Assembly: GCF_020447205.1 (NCBI RefSeq)
Contig: NZ_JAJAEL010000037.1
Location: 255,392-319,391 of the forward strand
Length of the DNA stretch: 64,000 nt
DNA from: Thalassolituus alkanivorans
GTDB lineage: Bacteria; Pseudomonadota; Gammaproteobacteria; Pseudomonadales; Oceanobacteraceae
Direction: 5' to 3'
Below are positions 8,279 to 20,765 of this stretch, piece by piece. The translations under genes and the position numbers were made by a program. Within the stretch, counting starts at the first letter, position 1. Each line of letters begins with the position of its first letter. A model generated the notes under the pieces. It saw only the letters and a program-made list of their open reading frames with translations. It did no database searches and was not told the origin of the DNA.

Positions 8279-9247
8279 TTAGTGTGCTTTGGGCTGATAG
8301 ACCGTGGTTTTGTTACGACCACTTTCTTTGGCGTGATACAGGGCTTTGTCGGCGGCCTGCAGCCAGTCCTGAGCACTGGCGAAGCCTTTCTGATAACGGG
8401 CAATACCCAGGCTTGCGGTGGCATGGATACTTTGCTGATCATGCCTGACTTCCATGCGTTCGATCATTTTGCGGATACGCTCGGCAAAGACCACGGCCTC
8501 TTCTTCATCGGTATCGACCAGCAGAGCAGCGAATACTTCACCGCCGAAACGGCAGACGTGATCGGTCTGACGCAGTGTCTGACGTATGCCCTCCGATACC
8601 GAGCGCAGTACCTCGTCACCGGCCTGGTGACCATAGCGGCCATTAATGGTACGGAAATCGTCCAGATCAAACATGACCAGGGTGCTTGGTAATACCGAAC
8701 GCTGGCAGCGCAGAAATTCACGCTCAATATCTTTCAGCCAGTAACCGCGACTGGACAGCTCGGTCAGTTGGTCTGTGCGGTTCAGTTCATTCAGGGTCTG
8801 GTGAGCAGACTGTACGTCTTCGCGGCTGACGGCAATGTCGGTCACGTCATAAATAATCACGCAGATATGATCAACGCTGCGGTTAATCGACTCCAGCGGA
8901 ATAATGCTGGTGTTCTGATACATCACCGACGCGCGGCCGGTAATGGGGCGGTAATTTTTAAAGCGGAATAAATACGGACGCTGCTCCCAGATGGTAAAGG
9001 TGCGGGTTTTCAGCTGATAAACCGGCTCCGCTTTTTTCATGAACCAGTCTTTGGGAATTTCGTTGAACAGCTCGAACAGGTTTTCGCCCTTGGCTTTTTG
9101 CGGGCTTAAGCCACTGTGGCTTTCCATAAAGCCATTCCACAGCTGGATATTGTACTGGCGGTCGAGTACCACCAGACCGACGTCGATATTCTGCAGAATA
9201 TCCATCAGCCAGTGGATGTCACCAAATTCAATGTTTGAATCCGTCAT
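8279..9247 (-). CDS. PAS-GGDEF protein with degenerate active site and intact I-site
   Basis: A 322-residue cytosolic protein: a PAS-like domain at about 12-140, then a GGDEF domain at about 158-318. The expected GG(D/E)EF signature reads GGEVF at residues 235-239, with the metal/GTP-binding fourth Glu replaced by Val. The inhibitory c-di-GMP-binding site RxxD is intact (RQTD at 226-229, five residues before GG), and FDLDDF with Asp194 is kept. It may therefore bind c-di-GMP rather than make it. It is the last of three minus-strand genes with a CheY and a CheC-like gene (3-base gap to the latter), so the PAS-GGDEF protein is probably part of the same signalling unit. Confidence 0.85.
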   Translation of the reverse strand: MTDSNIEFGDIHWLMDILQNIDVGLVVLDRQYNIQLWNGFMESHSGLSPQKAKGENLFELFNEIPKDWFMKKAEPVYQLKTRTFTIWEQRPYLFRFKNYRPITGRASVMYQNTSIIPLESINRSVDHICVIIYDVTDIAVSREDVQSAHQTLNELNRTDQLTELSSRGYWLKDIEREFLRCQRSVLPSTLVMFDLDDFRTINGRYGHQAGDEVLRSVSEGIRQTLRQTDHVCRFGGEVFAALLVDTDEEEAVVFAERIRKMIERMEVRHDQQSIHATASLGIARYQKGFASAQDWLQAADKALYHAKESGRNKTTVYQPKAH

Positions 9248-9250
9248 ACG

Positions 9251-9871
9251 TTAATCCAGCAGATAATTAATTTTGTTGTTCAGTTTCGCGACCGAGTCTT
9301 CGGTAAACAGCAACAGCAGGTCGCAATCGATATTCACATGCTCGATGGTGTAGTGAATTTCAATCGCCAGGGTTTTGGTCCACTGATGATTGCCACTTTT
9401 TAAAATGTCATCGACTTTACAATGCTGGCCAAGCACCACCGGGTGGCCCTGATTAAAGTGAATTTCCAGTTGCTCACCAATACCCTGAATACAGGCGCCG
9501 ATTAACAGCGAACTGACGTCCATTAATAATTCCAGCTCGCCGTAGCGGTCGAGTTCGCCACCATAATTCATCAGTGCGGCCAGATCTGAGAAGCTGGTGT
9601 CGTTAAACAACAGCAGCGCTTCACCGGCAATACCTGAACCAATAAACCCCTGGCATACCGCCGACATAGCCGAATCGGTTTCGGCATCCTGAATTGCCAT
9701 GTGCAGATCGCTGGATTCAATCAGGTTTACTTTGGGTATCGGCAGCACCACATAGACATCCAGCAGTCGTGCCAGACGGTCGGCGGCCTGGCCCATGGCG
9801 ACGTTAGTCAGCTCCTGATAACAGTCGCGCTGGTCTTCGTTCAGAGATACTGCGGTAGATGTGACGCTCAT
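9251..9871 (-). CDS. CheC-like chemotaxis phosphatase family protein
   Basis: A 206-residue protein of the CheC/CheX type. It has the paired helices of the family: an N-terminal segment ELTNVAMGQAADRLARLL near 20-37 and a second copy ELELLMDVSSLLIGACIQGIGE near 112-133. The two regions carry the E-x3-N / E-x2-x-N type positions only partly (Glu20/Asn23 are seen; the second lacks the Asn), so phosphatase activity is uncertain. CheC proteins dephosphorylate CheY. It lies directly between a single-domain CheY gene (1-base gap) and a PAS-GGDEF gene, so it probably acts on that CheY. No flagellar or che operon is nearby. Confidence 0.78.
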   Translation of the reverse strand: MSVTSTAVSLNEDQRDCYQELTNVAMGQAADRLARLLDVYVVLPIPKVNLIESSDLHMAIQDAETDSAMSAVCQGFIGSGIAGEALLLFNDTSFSDLAALMNYGGELDRYGELELLMDVSSLLIGACIQGIGEQLEIHFNQGHPVVLGQHCKVDDILKSGNHQWTKTLAIEIHYTIEHVNIDCDLLLLFTEDSVAKLNNKINYLLD

Positions 9872-9872
9872 A

Positions 9873-10256
9873 TCAGGCCCCTGTCAGAATGCCGTATTCG
9901 GTCAGCACTTCGCGGGCTTTATCGGCATCAATCGGCTTTTTGATAAAAGCCATTGCACCGAGTTTTCTGACTCTGTCCTGAGCATCGGGCTGAATATCGC
10001 CGGACACAACAATCACCATGGCAGGCAGATCTTCTTTGCGGATGGTTTCCAGTACGCCGTAGCCATCCATATTGGGCATGGTCAGGTCGAGAAAAACCAC
10101 TTCGCCTTTTCCTTCGCGGATGGCCTGTACGCCTTCCACGCCATCACCGGCAAAATGAATGTCCACTTCCCATTCTTTGGGGATCGCCCGTGCCATTTGT
10201 TTACGGGCAAAACTTGAGTCATCGCAGATCAGAACGTTGGTAGCCATAGCTGTCAT
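9873..10256 (-). CDS. Single-domain CheY-like response regulator
   Basis: A 127-residue receiver domain with no output domain. Key residues are present: the acidic pair Asp12-Asp13 in ICDDSS, the phosphorylated Asp57 in FLDLTMPNMDG, Ser85 at the Thr/Ser position in VVSGD and Lys107 in KKP. It would be phosphorylated by an unlinked kinase and act through protein partners. It is the promoter-proximal gene of a minus-strand trio with the CheC-like and PAS-GGDEF genes, so a dephosphorylation step and a c-di-GMP-related partner are likely. An alternative start four codons in (second Met) is equally possible. Confidence 0.9.
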   Translation of the reverse strand: MTAMATNVLICDDSSFARKQMARAIPKEWEVDIHFAGDGVEGVQAIREGKGEVVFLDLTMPNMDGYGVLETIRKEDLPAMVIVVSGDIQPDAQDRVRKLGAMAFIKKPIDADKAREVLTEYGILTGA

Positions 10257-10389
10257 CGGCAGAGAAATTGATGACTAAGTAATAGTTGCCCGCTGCTTAT
10301 TGAGCAACTAATCGGAAGGAATAGAGGGAAGAAACTGCTGTTGCAGCCTGATAGTCAGACGAAGGTATCAGGCTACAGTAAGAACGGCC

Positions 10390-11193
10390 TCAGCGTTTAT
10401 CGTAAACCACCACCAGCTGACGGCTGAGTGCCAGCAATACACCATCGGCAGTGTAAATCCGGGCCTCAGTATGGCCATAACCATCGTGAGCCTGGCGGAT
10501 ATCCGCCTCGTACCAGAGCCAGTCGCTGCCGCCCGGTAACTGTGGCAGCTGGCTTAACGGCGTCACCATCTCGATGCTCCAGGTCACGCTGGCACAGGGA
10601 GCGGGGCTTTTCAGTTTTTGCAGCAGCGTTGGCGGCCAGGCATCGATCAGGGCGACCAGATGGGCATTGCTCAGCGCGCGTTCGCCATCGTTAAAGCGCA
10701 TCCAGCCACGGATAACATTGTGTTTGCTGTTGGTGAAGGGCAGGCCGCCTTCCACATAGGTGAAATTAATATGCTGGGTAAACTCCGGAGTTATACCTTT
10801 GATAAAGGGCATGGCCTGACCTGATCCCGGCGTGCCACAGCTGACAGGTGGCAGCTTAACCTCGATATCCGATTCCCGCTCACGGCCGAAACAGGCATTA
10901 ACCAGCGTAGTAACCTGATCCTGCTGCACGGTCTGGCCCTGATAGTGAGCAACGGATTTACCAACGCGGATGCTTTGGCTGCTGAGGGTGAAAGGTTCAG
11001 CGGTATTAAGCGGGCCGCAAAAACTGACATTCAGTGAACGCAGCACCTGGCCGTCATCCAGACCCTGTTCTATGCGGTGCAGGATTAATGCCGCTGACAG
11101 GCCGCCAAAGGTGGTGCGGCCCTGACCCCAGCTGGGGTGGATTTCCAGCTTATCCTGCTGATTAACCTGCTGCAGGTAATCGTCAAAATTCAT
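10390..11193 (-). CDS. TesB-like double-hotdog acyl-CoA thioesterase
   Basis: A 267-residue protein with the double-hotdog layout of TesB-like thioesterases (4HBT_3 type). The N-terminal hotdog has GRTTFGG near residues 25-31 and the second ends with DGVLLALSRQLVVVYDKR-like strands typical of the family. These enzymes hydrolyse acyl-CoA to free fatty acid and CoA in the cytosol. It is transcribed away from two PaaI-like hotdog genes that begin about 300 bases to the right, giving a small thioesterase cluster. The substrate chain length cannot be told. Confidence 0.82.
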   Translation of the reverse strand: MNFDDYLQQVNQQDKLEIHPSWGQGRTTFGGLSAALILHRIEQGLDDGQVLRSLNVSFCGPLNTAEPFTLSSQSIRVGKSVAHYQGQTVQQDQVTTLVNACFGRERESDIEVKLPPVSCGTPGSGQAMPFIKGITPEFTQHINFTYVEGGLPFTNSKHNVIRGWMRFNDGERALSNAHLVALIDAWPPTLLQKLKSPAPCASVTWSIEMVTPLSQLPQLPGGSDWLWYEADIRQAHDGYGHTEARIYTADGVLLALSRQLVVVYDKR

Positions 11194-11498
11194 AGCATTT
11201 CTCTTTAGGGGGCAGATCCCTTTTAAGGGCTGATCCGGGTGTGTATCGGGGATATTTCTCAGGCGTCAAACCATAGCACAGGGTGCTTGTTTGTCTTATA
11301 GGGTGGTGAGAAAAACGTTCAGTTCCTATGTTTGTTGTGAGCAATTCTGTTAACGACACCGGGCGAAGCGATCATTGCCAAAATTCAGCTTTCCGGTATA
11401 ACGGGCGCCCTTTGCGCCTGTCAGGCCATTTCCTGATAGAATTCACACAGTCGTGCTGTGCCTGTCTGGCTGTCACAATCACCCTCAGCGGAGATCTT
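11194..11498. promoter_or_regulatory. Divergent spacer between thioesterase genes
   Basis: A spacer of 305 bases between two divergent thioesterase genes must hold both promoters. A GGAGATCTT ribosome-binding site sits just before the ATG at 11499. An open frame upstream from 11328 in the same frame gives an unusual Cys-rich extension and lacks a good ribosome-binding site, so I read it as non-coding. No clear operator or terminator was seen. Confidence 0.3.
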
Positions 11499-11993
11499 AT
11501 GAGCTTATCGGTTAAAACACGGGCCGAGCGTTTCGTTGCCACCCTGCGTCACTGTCAGGTTTTGGGGCTGACGGTTGAAAGCGCGCAGGACAATGTACTG
11601 GTTATGCGCCTGCCATACAGCGAACAGATTGTAGGCAACCCGGTCACCGGCACTGTGCATGGCGGCAGCCTGACCACGCTGATGGATACCGCCTGTGGTA
11701 CGGCGGTGTTTTCCTCACTGCCGGGCTTTGAGCTGTGCCCAACGCTGGATCTGCGTATGGATTATATGAAAGCGGCAACACCAAACCGCGATCTGTTTGC
11801 CGAAGCACGGGTAACGCGCGTGGCCAGCTCAGTGGTGTTTACCGAGTGCGAAGTATTTCAGGGTGAGGAACGCGATCTGGTGGCCAAGTGCGCCGCTACC
11901 TTTATGCGTATCGGCGAAAATATGACCCCACCGGAATTCCGTGCCCGTATCGAGCAGGGCGATGATGTAACGGCTGCAGGAGCTGCACAATGA
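11499..11993 (+). CDS. PaaI-family hotdog thioesterase (first of a tandem pair)
   Basis: A 164-residue single-hotdog protein. The family motif GTVHGGSLTTLMDTACG lies near 51-67, and the fatty-acyl thioesterase strand LDLRMDYMKAA follows. The start at 11499 is chosen because GGAG lies just upstream and because homologous hotdog proteins begin at about this length; an upstream in-frame ATG at 11328 would add 57 residues of unlikely sequence. The stop overlaps the start of the next hotdog gene as ATGA. The pair may form a heteromer, since single hotdogs assemble as dimers or tetramers. Confidence 0.85.
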   Translation: MSLSVKTRAERFVATLRHCQVLGLTVESAQDNVLVMRLPYSEQIVGNPVTGTVHGGSLTTLMDTACGTAVFSSLPGFELCPTLDLRMDYMKAATPNRDLFAEARVTRVASSVVFTECEVFQGEERDLVAKCAATFMRIGENMTPPEFRARIEQGDDVTAAGAAQ

Positions 11994-12424
11994 GTTTTGA
12001 AACCGTGCTGCAACAGGCGCAGCAGAGTGGTGATTTCCAGCCGCTGGTGGATGGTATTCCCTATGCCAATTTAATTGGTCTGAAATTTCAGCGTTTTGGT
12101 CAGGATGTGCTGTTTCATCTGCCGGCCAACGAAGACAATATCGGCAATCCGATTTTACCGGCCATTCATGGCGGCGTAATCGGCGGCTTTATGGAGCTGG
12201 CGGCGTCACTGCATCTGATGATGACTATGGATACCGCCGCCTTACCGAAAATGATCGATTTCTCCCTCGATTATCTGCGTGCCGGACGTCATCAGGATAC
12301 CTTTGCTGAATGTCAGGTCTGGCGTCAGGGTTCGCGCGTCGCCAACGTCGCCATTACCGCCTGGCAGACTGAGCGTACCAGCCCGATCGCCACGGCCCGC
12401 GCGCATTTTCTGCTGGCGCGTTAA
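11990..12424 (+). CDS. PaaI-family hotdog thioesterase (second of a tandem pair)
   Basis: A 144-residue single-hotdog protein, distantly similar to its upstream neighbour. It has the NIGNPILPAIHGGVIGGFME motif at about 49-68 and IDFSLDYLRAG near 92-102. It is translationally coupled (ATGA) to the first hotdog gene. Such coupled pairs recur in marine gammaproteobacteria next to other acyl-CoA genes; the substrate is not known. A GC-rich hairpin at 12442-12464 without a T-run follows and could be a weak terminator before the thiamin riboswitch. Confidence 0.84.
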   Translation: MSFETVLQQAQQSGDFQPLVDGIPYANLIGLKFQRFGQDVLFHLPANEDNIGNPILPAIHGGVIGGFMELAASLHLMMTMDTAALPKMIDFSLDYLRAGRHQDTFAECQVWRQGSRVANVAITAWQTERTSPIATARAHFLLAR

Positions 12425-12514
12425 TGTCCGGCTGTTTCTCTTACGGCGGCTTTTCTGACCGCCGTTGATGCCTGCCCGGCGCGGATGTTTTGCATAAATA
12501 ACCCGCCGGGTGTC

Positions 12515-12544
12515 TTGTCCGCGTAGTCTTCTCTGCCGTACACT
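12515..12544 (+). promoter_or_regulatory. Candidate sigma-70 promoter of the thiamin operon
   Basis: TTGTCC at 12515-12520 and TACACT at 12539-12544 are 18 bases apart. They are placed about right to start transcription just before the TPP riboswitch. Each hexamer matches four of six consensus bases. Confidence 0.4.
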
Positions 12545-12556
12545 CTGTGCCGATTC

Positions 12557-15888
<3,332 letters not shown>

Positions 15889-15898
<10 letters not shown>

Positions 15899-16122
15899 TT
15901 ATTAATGGCGATTCTTGTGATCTGCAGGTCAGCACAGGGCTTAGCCTGCAGCAATTGCTGCAACAGCTTGGCTATCTGCAAATACGGCCGGAGGATGCGG
16001 CTGTGAGTGGCAATTTTATTGTTGCCGTGAACCAGCAGATCGTCAGTGCAGCGCTCTATGCGGGTACATACCTTAACGAAGATGACTGCATCGATATTCT
16101 CGGTGCCATTACCGGTGGCTGA
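15889..16122 (+). CDS. thiS: Sulfur carrier protein ThiS
   Basis: A 77-residue ubiquitin-like protein ending in the required Gly-Gly (AITGG), where the thiocarboxylate forms. It is about ten residues longer than the typical ThiS (around 66), with the extra length inside. Its start overlaps the thiO stop. The operon has no thiF, so the adenylating enzyme that charges ThiS (ThiF/MoeB-like) must lie elsewhere. Confidence 0.93.
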
Positions 16123-16142
16123 GCAGGGTTCTGGAGAAGGAT

Positions 16143-17000
16143 ATGAATACAGAAAATAATGTTGCACCTGACGCTGGTGCCGACGTGCTGCAGATTGCCG
16201 GTGAAACCATCGGCAGCCGTTTGTGGCTGGGCTCCTCCCTGTACCCGTCACCACAGGTGATGGGGGATGCCATTGCCGCGGCAACCCCCGGATTTGTCAC
16301 CGTCTCGCTGCGCCGGCAGAGTGCTGCTCAGGTACAGGAGCAGGTGAGTGAACATGGTCACTGGCATCTGCTGCATCAGCAACTGGCCAGTACCGGGGCA
16401 AAGCTGCTGCCCAATACAGCCGGTTGTCACAGTGCCCGTGAAGCGATTCTGCTGGCGCAGATGGCGCGCGAGCTGTTTGCCACCGACTGGATCAAGCTCG
16501 AAGTTATCGGTGACGACTACAGCCTGCAGCCGCATCCGCTGCAGCTGGTGGAAGCGGCGCGCGAGCTGGTGGCGCAGGGGTTTAAGGTGCTGCCGTACTG
16601 CACCGACGATCTGGTGCTGTGTCAGACCCTGCTGGAACTGGGCTGTGCGGCGGTGATGCCCTGGGGTGCACCTATTGGCACCGGCAAAGGACTGATGAAT
16701 CCGTATCAGCTGAAAACCCTGCGCGAACGTCTGCCACAGGCGGTATTGGTGGTGGATGCTGGACTGGGCAAACCTTCTCAGGCGATGGCGGCGCTGGAAA
16801 TGGGCTTTGATGCGGTACTGCTCAACACGGCGGTGGCGCGTGCGCATGATCCGGCGGCGATGGCAGCGGCGTTTAAGCAGGCGGTGGATGGCGGCCGGGC
16901 TGCCTATCGCGCTGGCCTGATGTGCGAGCGTGATCAGGCATCGCCTTCCACACCGACGCTGGGGCTGCCGTTCTGGCATCAGACCGGAGGCGGAGTATGA
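16143..17000 (+). CDS. thiG: Thiazole synthase
   Basis: A 285-residue TIM-barrel enzyme that joins deoxyxylulose phosphate, iminoacetate and ThiS-borne sulfur into the thiazole phosphate. The Schiff-base Lys118 is in WIKLEVIGDD. Phosphate-binding loops PWGAPIGTGKGL and DAGLGKPSQA and the segment AVLLNTAVARAHDP are present. The N-terminus has about 20 extra residues compared with E. coli. Ribosome-binding site GGAGAAGG lies just upstream. The stop overlaps the thiDE start (ATGA). Confidence 0.95.
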   Translation: MNTENNVAPDAGADVLQIAGETIGSRLWLGSSLYPSPQVMGDAIAAATPGFVTVSLRRQSAAQVQEQVSEHGHWHLLHQQLASTGAKLLPNTAGCHSAREAILLAQMARELFATDWIKLEVIGDDYSLQPHPLQLVEAARELVAQGFKVLPYCTDDLVLCQTLLELGCAAVMPWGAPIGTGKGLMNPYQLKTLRERLPQAVLVVDAGLGKPSQAMAALEMGFDAVLLNTAVARAHDPAAMAAAFKQAVDGGRAAYRAGLMCERDQASPSTPTLGLPFWHQTGGGV

Positions 17001-18619
17001 GTCTCTGTTCAGGCCCGGTGAGCCGGGCAAAAATCTGGAGCATTGCCGCCTCCGACTGCAGTGCCGGTGCCGGCAGTCAGGCGGATTTAACCATGGCGCG
17101 GGCGCTGGATACCGATTGTGCCACGCTGATCTGTGCCATAACCGCGCAGAACAGTCAGGGCGTGCAGGCCGTTGAGGTGTTGTCGCGGGCAATGCTGGAG
17201 CAGCAATGGCAGAGCCTGAAAACCGATGGTTGGCCGCAGGCAATTAAAATCGGCTGGCTGCCACCGGGCAATCTGCTGCTGCCCTGGTTACTGGAAAAAC
17301 TGCAGGAATATCCCGGGCACGTCATCTGGGACCCGGTGTTGTCGGCCTCACAGGGTGGTTTCCCCCAGGCCAACTGGCCGAAAGAGGCATTGCAGGCCCT
17401 GCTGCAGCGGGTTGATGTACTGACGCCTAACCTGACAGAAGCACAGGCGCTGCTGACGTTATTACAGCCGCAGGATGATGGCGGCGCTGTACAAAACGAT
17501 TACGAGCCAAGCGATTACGAGCCAGGCCATTGCGCAGACATCTCCGCCGCACTGCAGGCACTGGGCGTTAATCATCTGCTGATTACCGGCGGCGACAGCG
17601 CTCGGGCTGGCAGTGCTGAATCTGACGAATGGATTCAGGATGCGTTCTTTGCGGCTCCTCTGAATGCTTCTGCAGATGCTTTCGGTGATCAGCTGCCGGG
17701 CCCGGATTTATTGCGGGCGTTTGTTTTCCGCCACCGGCGCTTACCGCTCAAGGTACACGGCACCGGCTGTCATCTGGCCAGTGCCATTGCCTGCGGTCTG
17801 GCGCAGGGCTATACGCTTTACGATGCCCTGAGCAGAGCGGTGGCGGCGGTACGCCTGGCGATCCGTTCAGCCAGTGAGCGCGTCAATGGTTACCACAATG
17901 CCTGGGCGCGCCCGCTGAATGAGTCGCTGGCCGAAGACTGGCCGCAGGTGGTTCCTGTGCAACAGCGGGCATCAGCTGTGCATTTTCCGCGCTTGCCGCA
18001 GCCTCTGGGGCTTTATGGGCTGGTGGATAATCTGCCGCATCTTAAGCGTCTGCTGGCGCTGGGTATCGACAGCCTGCAATGGCGGGTTAAATCGCCGGGG
18101 GCAGAGCATAAAGCTCAGACCGCTGAGGCAATTCATTATGCTGCAGAATCCGGAGTACCTTTGTTTATCAACGATGACTGGCAGCTGGCGCTGGAGCTGG
18201 GGGCCTTTGGTGTGCATCTGGGGCAGGAAGATCTGCTCACGGCGGATCTGCAGGCGCTGGCGGAAGCGGGTATCGCGCTGGGCATCAGCACCCACAGTGA
18301 CTGGGAGATTGCCCGTGCGCGCGGGGTGAATCCGTCTTATATCGCCTTTGGCCCGGTGTTTACGCCGCTGTCGAAAGTGTTGCGTTACCAGCCTTTGGGC
18401 ACGGAAACGTTAGCCCTGTGGGTTGAACGTTTTACCGATCATCGGCTGACCTGTATCGGCGGGATTACAACAGCGAATATTGCTCAGGTCATGGCCAGTG
18501 GCATTGATTCGGTCGCCATTGTAACTGAGCTTGCCGACGATGAAGCGCTGCCGCAGCGGCTGGCCGATTTGCGTAAGTGTATTCCGGCGCTTGAAAAGCG
18601 TTGCGACGTCCCCATTTAA
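16997..18619 (+). CDS. thiDE: Fused HMP-phosphate kinase and thiamin-phosphate synthase
   Basis: A 540-residue bifunctional protein. Residues about 10-300 are ThiD, the ribokinase-like HMP/HMP-P kinase: the substrate loop reads [13 protein letters not shown] where most have SDSGGGAGIQADI, and the catalytic HGTGCHLAS region lies near 254-262. Residues about 333-535 are ThiE, which joins HMP-PP and thiazole phosphate: [26 protein letters not shown] and CIGGIT are visible. The kinase half is less conserved than usual and contains a short insert near 165-178 with a tandem [10 protein letters not shown], encoded by two 15-base repeats at 17497-17526. Last gene of the thiamin operon. Confidence 0.92.
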   Translation: MSLCSGPVSRAKIWSIAASDCSAGAGSQADLTMARALDTDCATLICAITAQNSQGVQAVEVLSRAMLEQQWQSLKTDGWPQAIKIGWLPPGNLLLPWLLEKLQEYPGHVIWDPVLSASQGGFPQANWPKEALQALLQRVDVLTPNLTEAQALLTLLQPQDDGGAVQNDYEPSDYEPGHCADISAALQALGVNHLLITGGDSARAGSAESDEWIQDAFFAAPLNASADAFGDQLPGPDLLRAFVFRHRRLPLKVHGTGCHLASAIACGLAQGYTLYDALSRAVAAVRLAIRSASERVNGYHNAWARPLNESLAEDWPQVVPVQQRASAVHFPRLPQPLGLYGLVDNLPHLKRLLALGIDSLQWRVKSPGAEHKAQTAEAIHYAAESGVPLFINDDWQLALELGAFGVHLGQEDLLTADLQALAEAGIALGISTHSDWEIARARGVNPSYIAFGPVFTPLSKVLRYQPLGTETLALWVERFTDHRLTCIGGITTANIAQVMASGIDSVAIVTELADDEALPQRLADLRKCIPALEKRCDVPI

Positions 18620-18659
18620 ACAACACTGTTTTTTATGGCGCGTTGTAAAGGAGACGAAC

Positions 18660-20561
18660 ATGACCGCAGCCAGCAAAGAAACCTTGGGTTTTAAAACCGA
18701 AGTTAAACAACTGCTGCATCTGATGATTCACTCTTTGTATTCCAACAAAGAGATTTTTCTGCGTGAGTTGATTTCCAACGCTTCAGACGCCTGCGACAAG
18801 CTGCGTTTTGAAGCCCTGCAGAACGATGCTCTGTTTGAAGGTAATGCAGATCTGGGCGTACATATCGATTTTGACAGCGAAGCCCGTACCCTGACCATTG
18901 AAGACAATGGTATTGGTATGAACCGTGAAGAGGTGATTAATCACCTCGGCACCATCGCTAAATCCGGTACGGCCGAATTCCTCAGCAAACTGAGCGGCGA
19001 TCAGAAAAAAGATTCGCAACTGATTGGCCAGTTTGGTGTTGGCTTTTATTCGGCCTTTATTGTCGCCGATAAAGTCACGGTTGAAACCCGTCGTGCCGGT
19101 GATGATGCGTCTGAAGGCGTGTGCTGGGAATCGGCCGGTGAGGGTGAATTTACCCTGGAAAGCATCGACAAAGCGGAACGCGGCACCCGCATTACCCTGC
19201 ACCTGAAAGAAGACGATGCAGAATTTGCCGACAGCTTCCGCCTGCGTTCGCTGATTAAAAAATATTCAGATCATATCGCGGTGCCTGTGTATCTGCCGCA
19301 GGAAGTCAGTGAAGATGACGCTGACGGCGAGAATAAACAGATTCCGGAAGCGGTTAACCAGGCCAAGGCGCTGTGGACCCGCAGTAAGTCCGATCTGAGC
19401 GATGACGAATATAAAGAGTTTTACAAGCACGTTTCCCATGATTGGAACGACCCGCTGCTGTGGTTGCACAACCGTGTGGAAGGCAAACTGGATTACACCA
19501 GTCTGCTGTATATTCCGGCCAAGGCGCCGTTCGATATCTGGAACCGCGAAGCGACCCGTGGTCTGAAACTGTACGTGCAGCGTGTCTTTATTATGGATGA
19601 CGCTGAGCAGTTCCTGCCGCTGTACCTGCGCTTTGTGAAAGGTGTGCTGGATTCCAACGACCTGTCGCTGAACGTTTCCCGCGAAATTCTGCAGAAAGAC
19701 AAACAGGTCGACAGCCTGCGCAGTGCGCTGGTTAAACGGGTACTCGATTCACTGGAAAAACTGGCGAAAAATGAGCCGGAAAAGTACCAGAGCTTCTGGG
19801 ATGAATTCGGTGATGTGCTGAAAGAGGGCCCGGCAGAAGATTTCGCTAACCGTGAGAAAATTGCCAAGCTGTTCCGCTTTGCCACCACCAAGAGTGACAG
19901 TTCCGTACAGAATGTCGGTCTGGAAGATTACATTGCGCGCATGCGTGAAGGTCAGAAAAAGATTTACTACATCACCGGCGACAACTATGCCGCGGTGTCC
20001 AGTAGCCCGCATCTGGAATATTTCCGTACTAAGGGTGTTGAAGTGCTGCTGCTCACCGACCGTGTTGACGAGTGGATGGTTGGTCACCTGACCGATTTCG
20101 ACGGCAAGGTCTTCCAGGATGTAACCAAAGGCGAACTGGATCTGGATGAACTGGCGGATGCTGCGGAAAAAGAGCAGCAAAAAGCGCTGGAAGAAACCCA
20201 TAAAGATCTGGTTGAGCGCGTGCAGAAAGCCCTCGAAGGTGAAGTGAAAGCCGTCCGTGTCAGCTCGCGTCTGACTGATTCTCCGGCTTGTCTGGTGGTT
20301 GGCCAGTACGATATGGGTGGTCATATGCGCCGGCTGATGGAAGCAGCGGGGCAGGCGGTTCCGGAGCCTGAAACGGCCCTGGAAATTAATCCGTCGCATC
20401 CGCTGATCGAACGTCTCGACAGTGAGCAGGATGAAAGCCGTTTCGCCGAATTGGCGCAGGTGATTCATGCCCAGGCACAACTGGCGGAAGGCAGCCAGTT
20501 AAAGCAGCCGGCGGAATATGTCGCGCGCCTGAACAAACTGTTGCTCGATTTAATGCGTTAA
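18660..20561 (+). CDS. htpG: Chaperone HtpG (bacterial Hsp90)
   Basis: A 633-residue ATP-dependent chaperone. The GHKL ATPase domain has [20 protein letters not shown] near the N-terminus, DNGIGM and [11 protein letters not shown]; the middle domain has the catalytic Arg region NVSREILQ, and the C-terminal dimerisation domain ends in LLLDLMR. Length matches the family (E. coli 624). The start at 18660 has a clear AAGGAG ahead of it; the frame is open further upstream inside thiDE but that extension is not part of the family. It sits 40 bases after the thiamin operon and is probably transcribed from its own heat-shock promoter, which I could not identify. Confidence 0.97.
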   Translation: MTAASKETLGFKTEVKQLLHLMIHSLYSNKEIFLRELISNASDACDKLRFEALQNDALFEGNADLGVHIDFDSEARTLTIEDNGIGMNREEVINHLGTIAKSGTAEFLSKLSGDQKKDSQLIGQFGVGFYSAFIVADKVTVETRRAGDDASEGVCWESAGEGEFTLESIDKAERGTRITLHLKEDDAEFADSFRLRSLIKKYSDHIAVPVYLPQEVSEDDADGENKQIPEAVNQAKALWTRSKSDLSDDEYKEFYKHVSHDWNDPLLWLHNRVEGKLDYTSLLYIPAKAPFDIWNREATRGLKLYVQRVFIMDDAEQFLPLYLRFVKGVLDSNDLSLNVSREILQKDKQVDSLRSALVKRVLDSLEKLAKNEPEKYQSFWDEFGDVLKEGPAEDFANREKIAKLFRFATTKSDSSVQNVGLEDYIARMREGQKKIYYITGDNYAAVSSSPHLEYFRTKGVEVLLLTDRVDEWMVGHLTDFDGKVFQDVTKGELDLDELADAAEKEQQKALEETHKDLVERVQKALEGEVKAVRVSSRLTDSPACLVVGQYDMGGHMRRLMEAAGQAVPEPETALEINPSHPLIERLDSEQDESRFAELAQVIHAQAQLAEGSQLKQPAEYVARLNKLLLDLMR

Positions 20562-20582
20562 TTACAGCGTTTACTGGTCTAA

Positions 20583-20610
20583 GGGCCTGTTGATATTAAT
20601 CAAACAGGCC
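20583..20610. repeat. Hairpin after htpG, resembling the element near the right edge
   Basis: GGCCTGTT and AACAGGCC flank an AT-rich loop, giving an 8-bp stem just after the htpG stop. No T-run follows, so a simple terminator is doubtful. The sequence GGGCCTGTTGATATTAAT is close to that at 63781-63798, and about three quarters of 32 aligned positions agree. I therefore read it as one member of a small interspersed repeat family that may also serve as a 3' end. Confidence 0.5.
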
Positions 20611-20765
20611 TTGCTTGCGGCGGCCGTGGTTTAACCACTGCCGCCGCACTGCTATTATGCCGGCAAATAAAAATCAGCTGCTGTCTGTTGCCTCCATTAG
20701 TGGGAGAACAGTGACGGGTTATCCGCGCAGCAGCCGGTACTGTGATCTGATTATTGGGGAATACT

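Noticed and set aside
11328..11498. N-terminal extension of the first PaaI-like gene
   Set aside because: The extra 57 residues do not resemble the family, and a much better ribosome-binding site lies before 11499.
16248..17243. Open frame on the minus strand opposite thiG
   Set aside because: Composition is His/Arg/Gln-rich shadow sequence; thiG on the plus strand is unambiguous.
19749..20480. A 243-codon open frame on the minus strand opposite htpG
   Set aside because: Shadow of HtpG; no ribosome-binding site and no family features.
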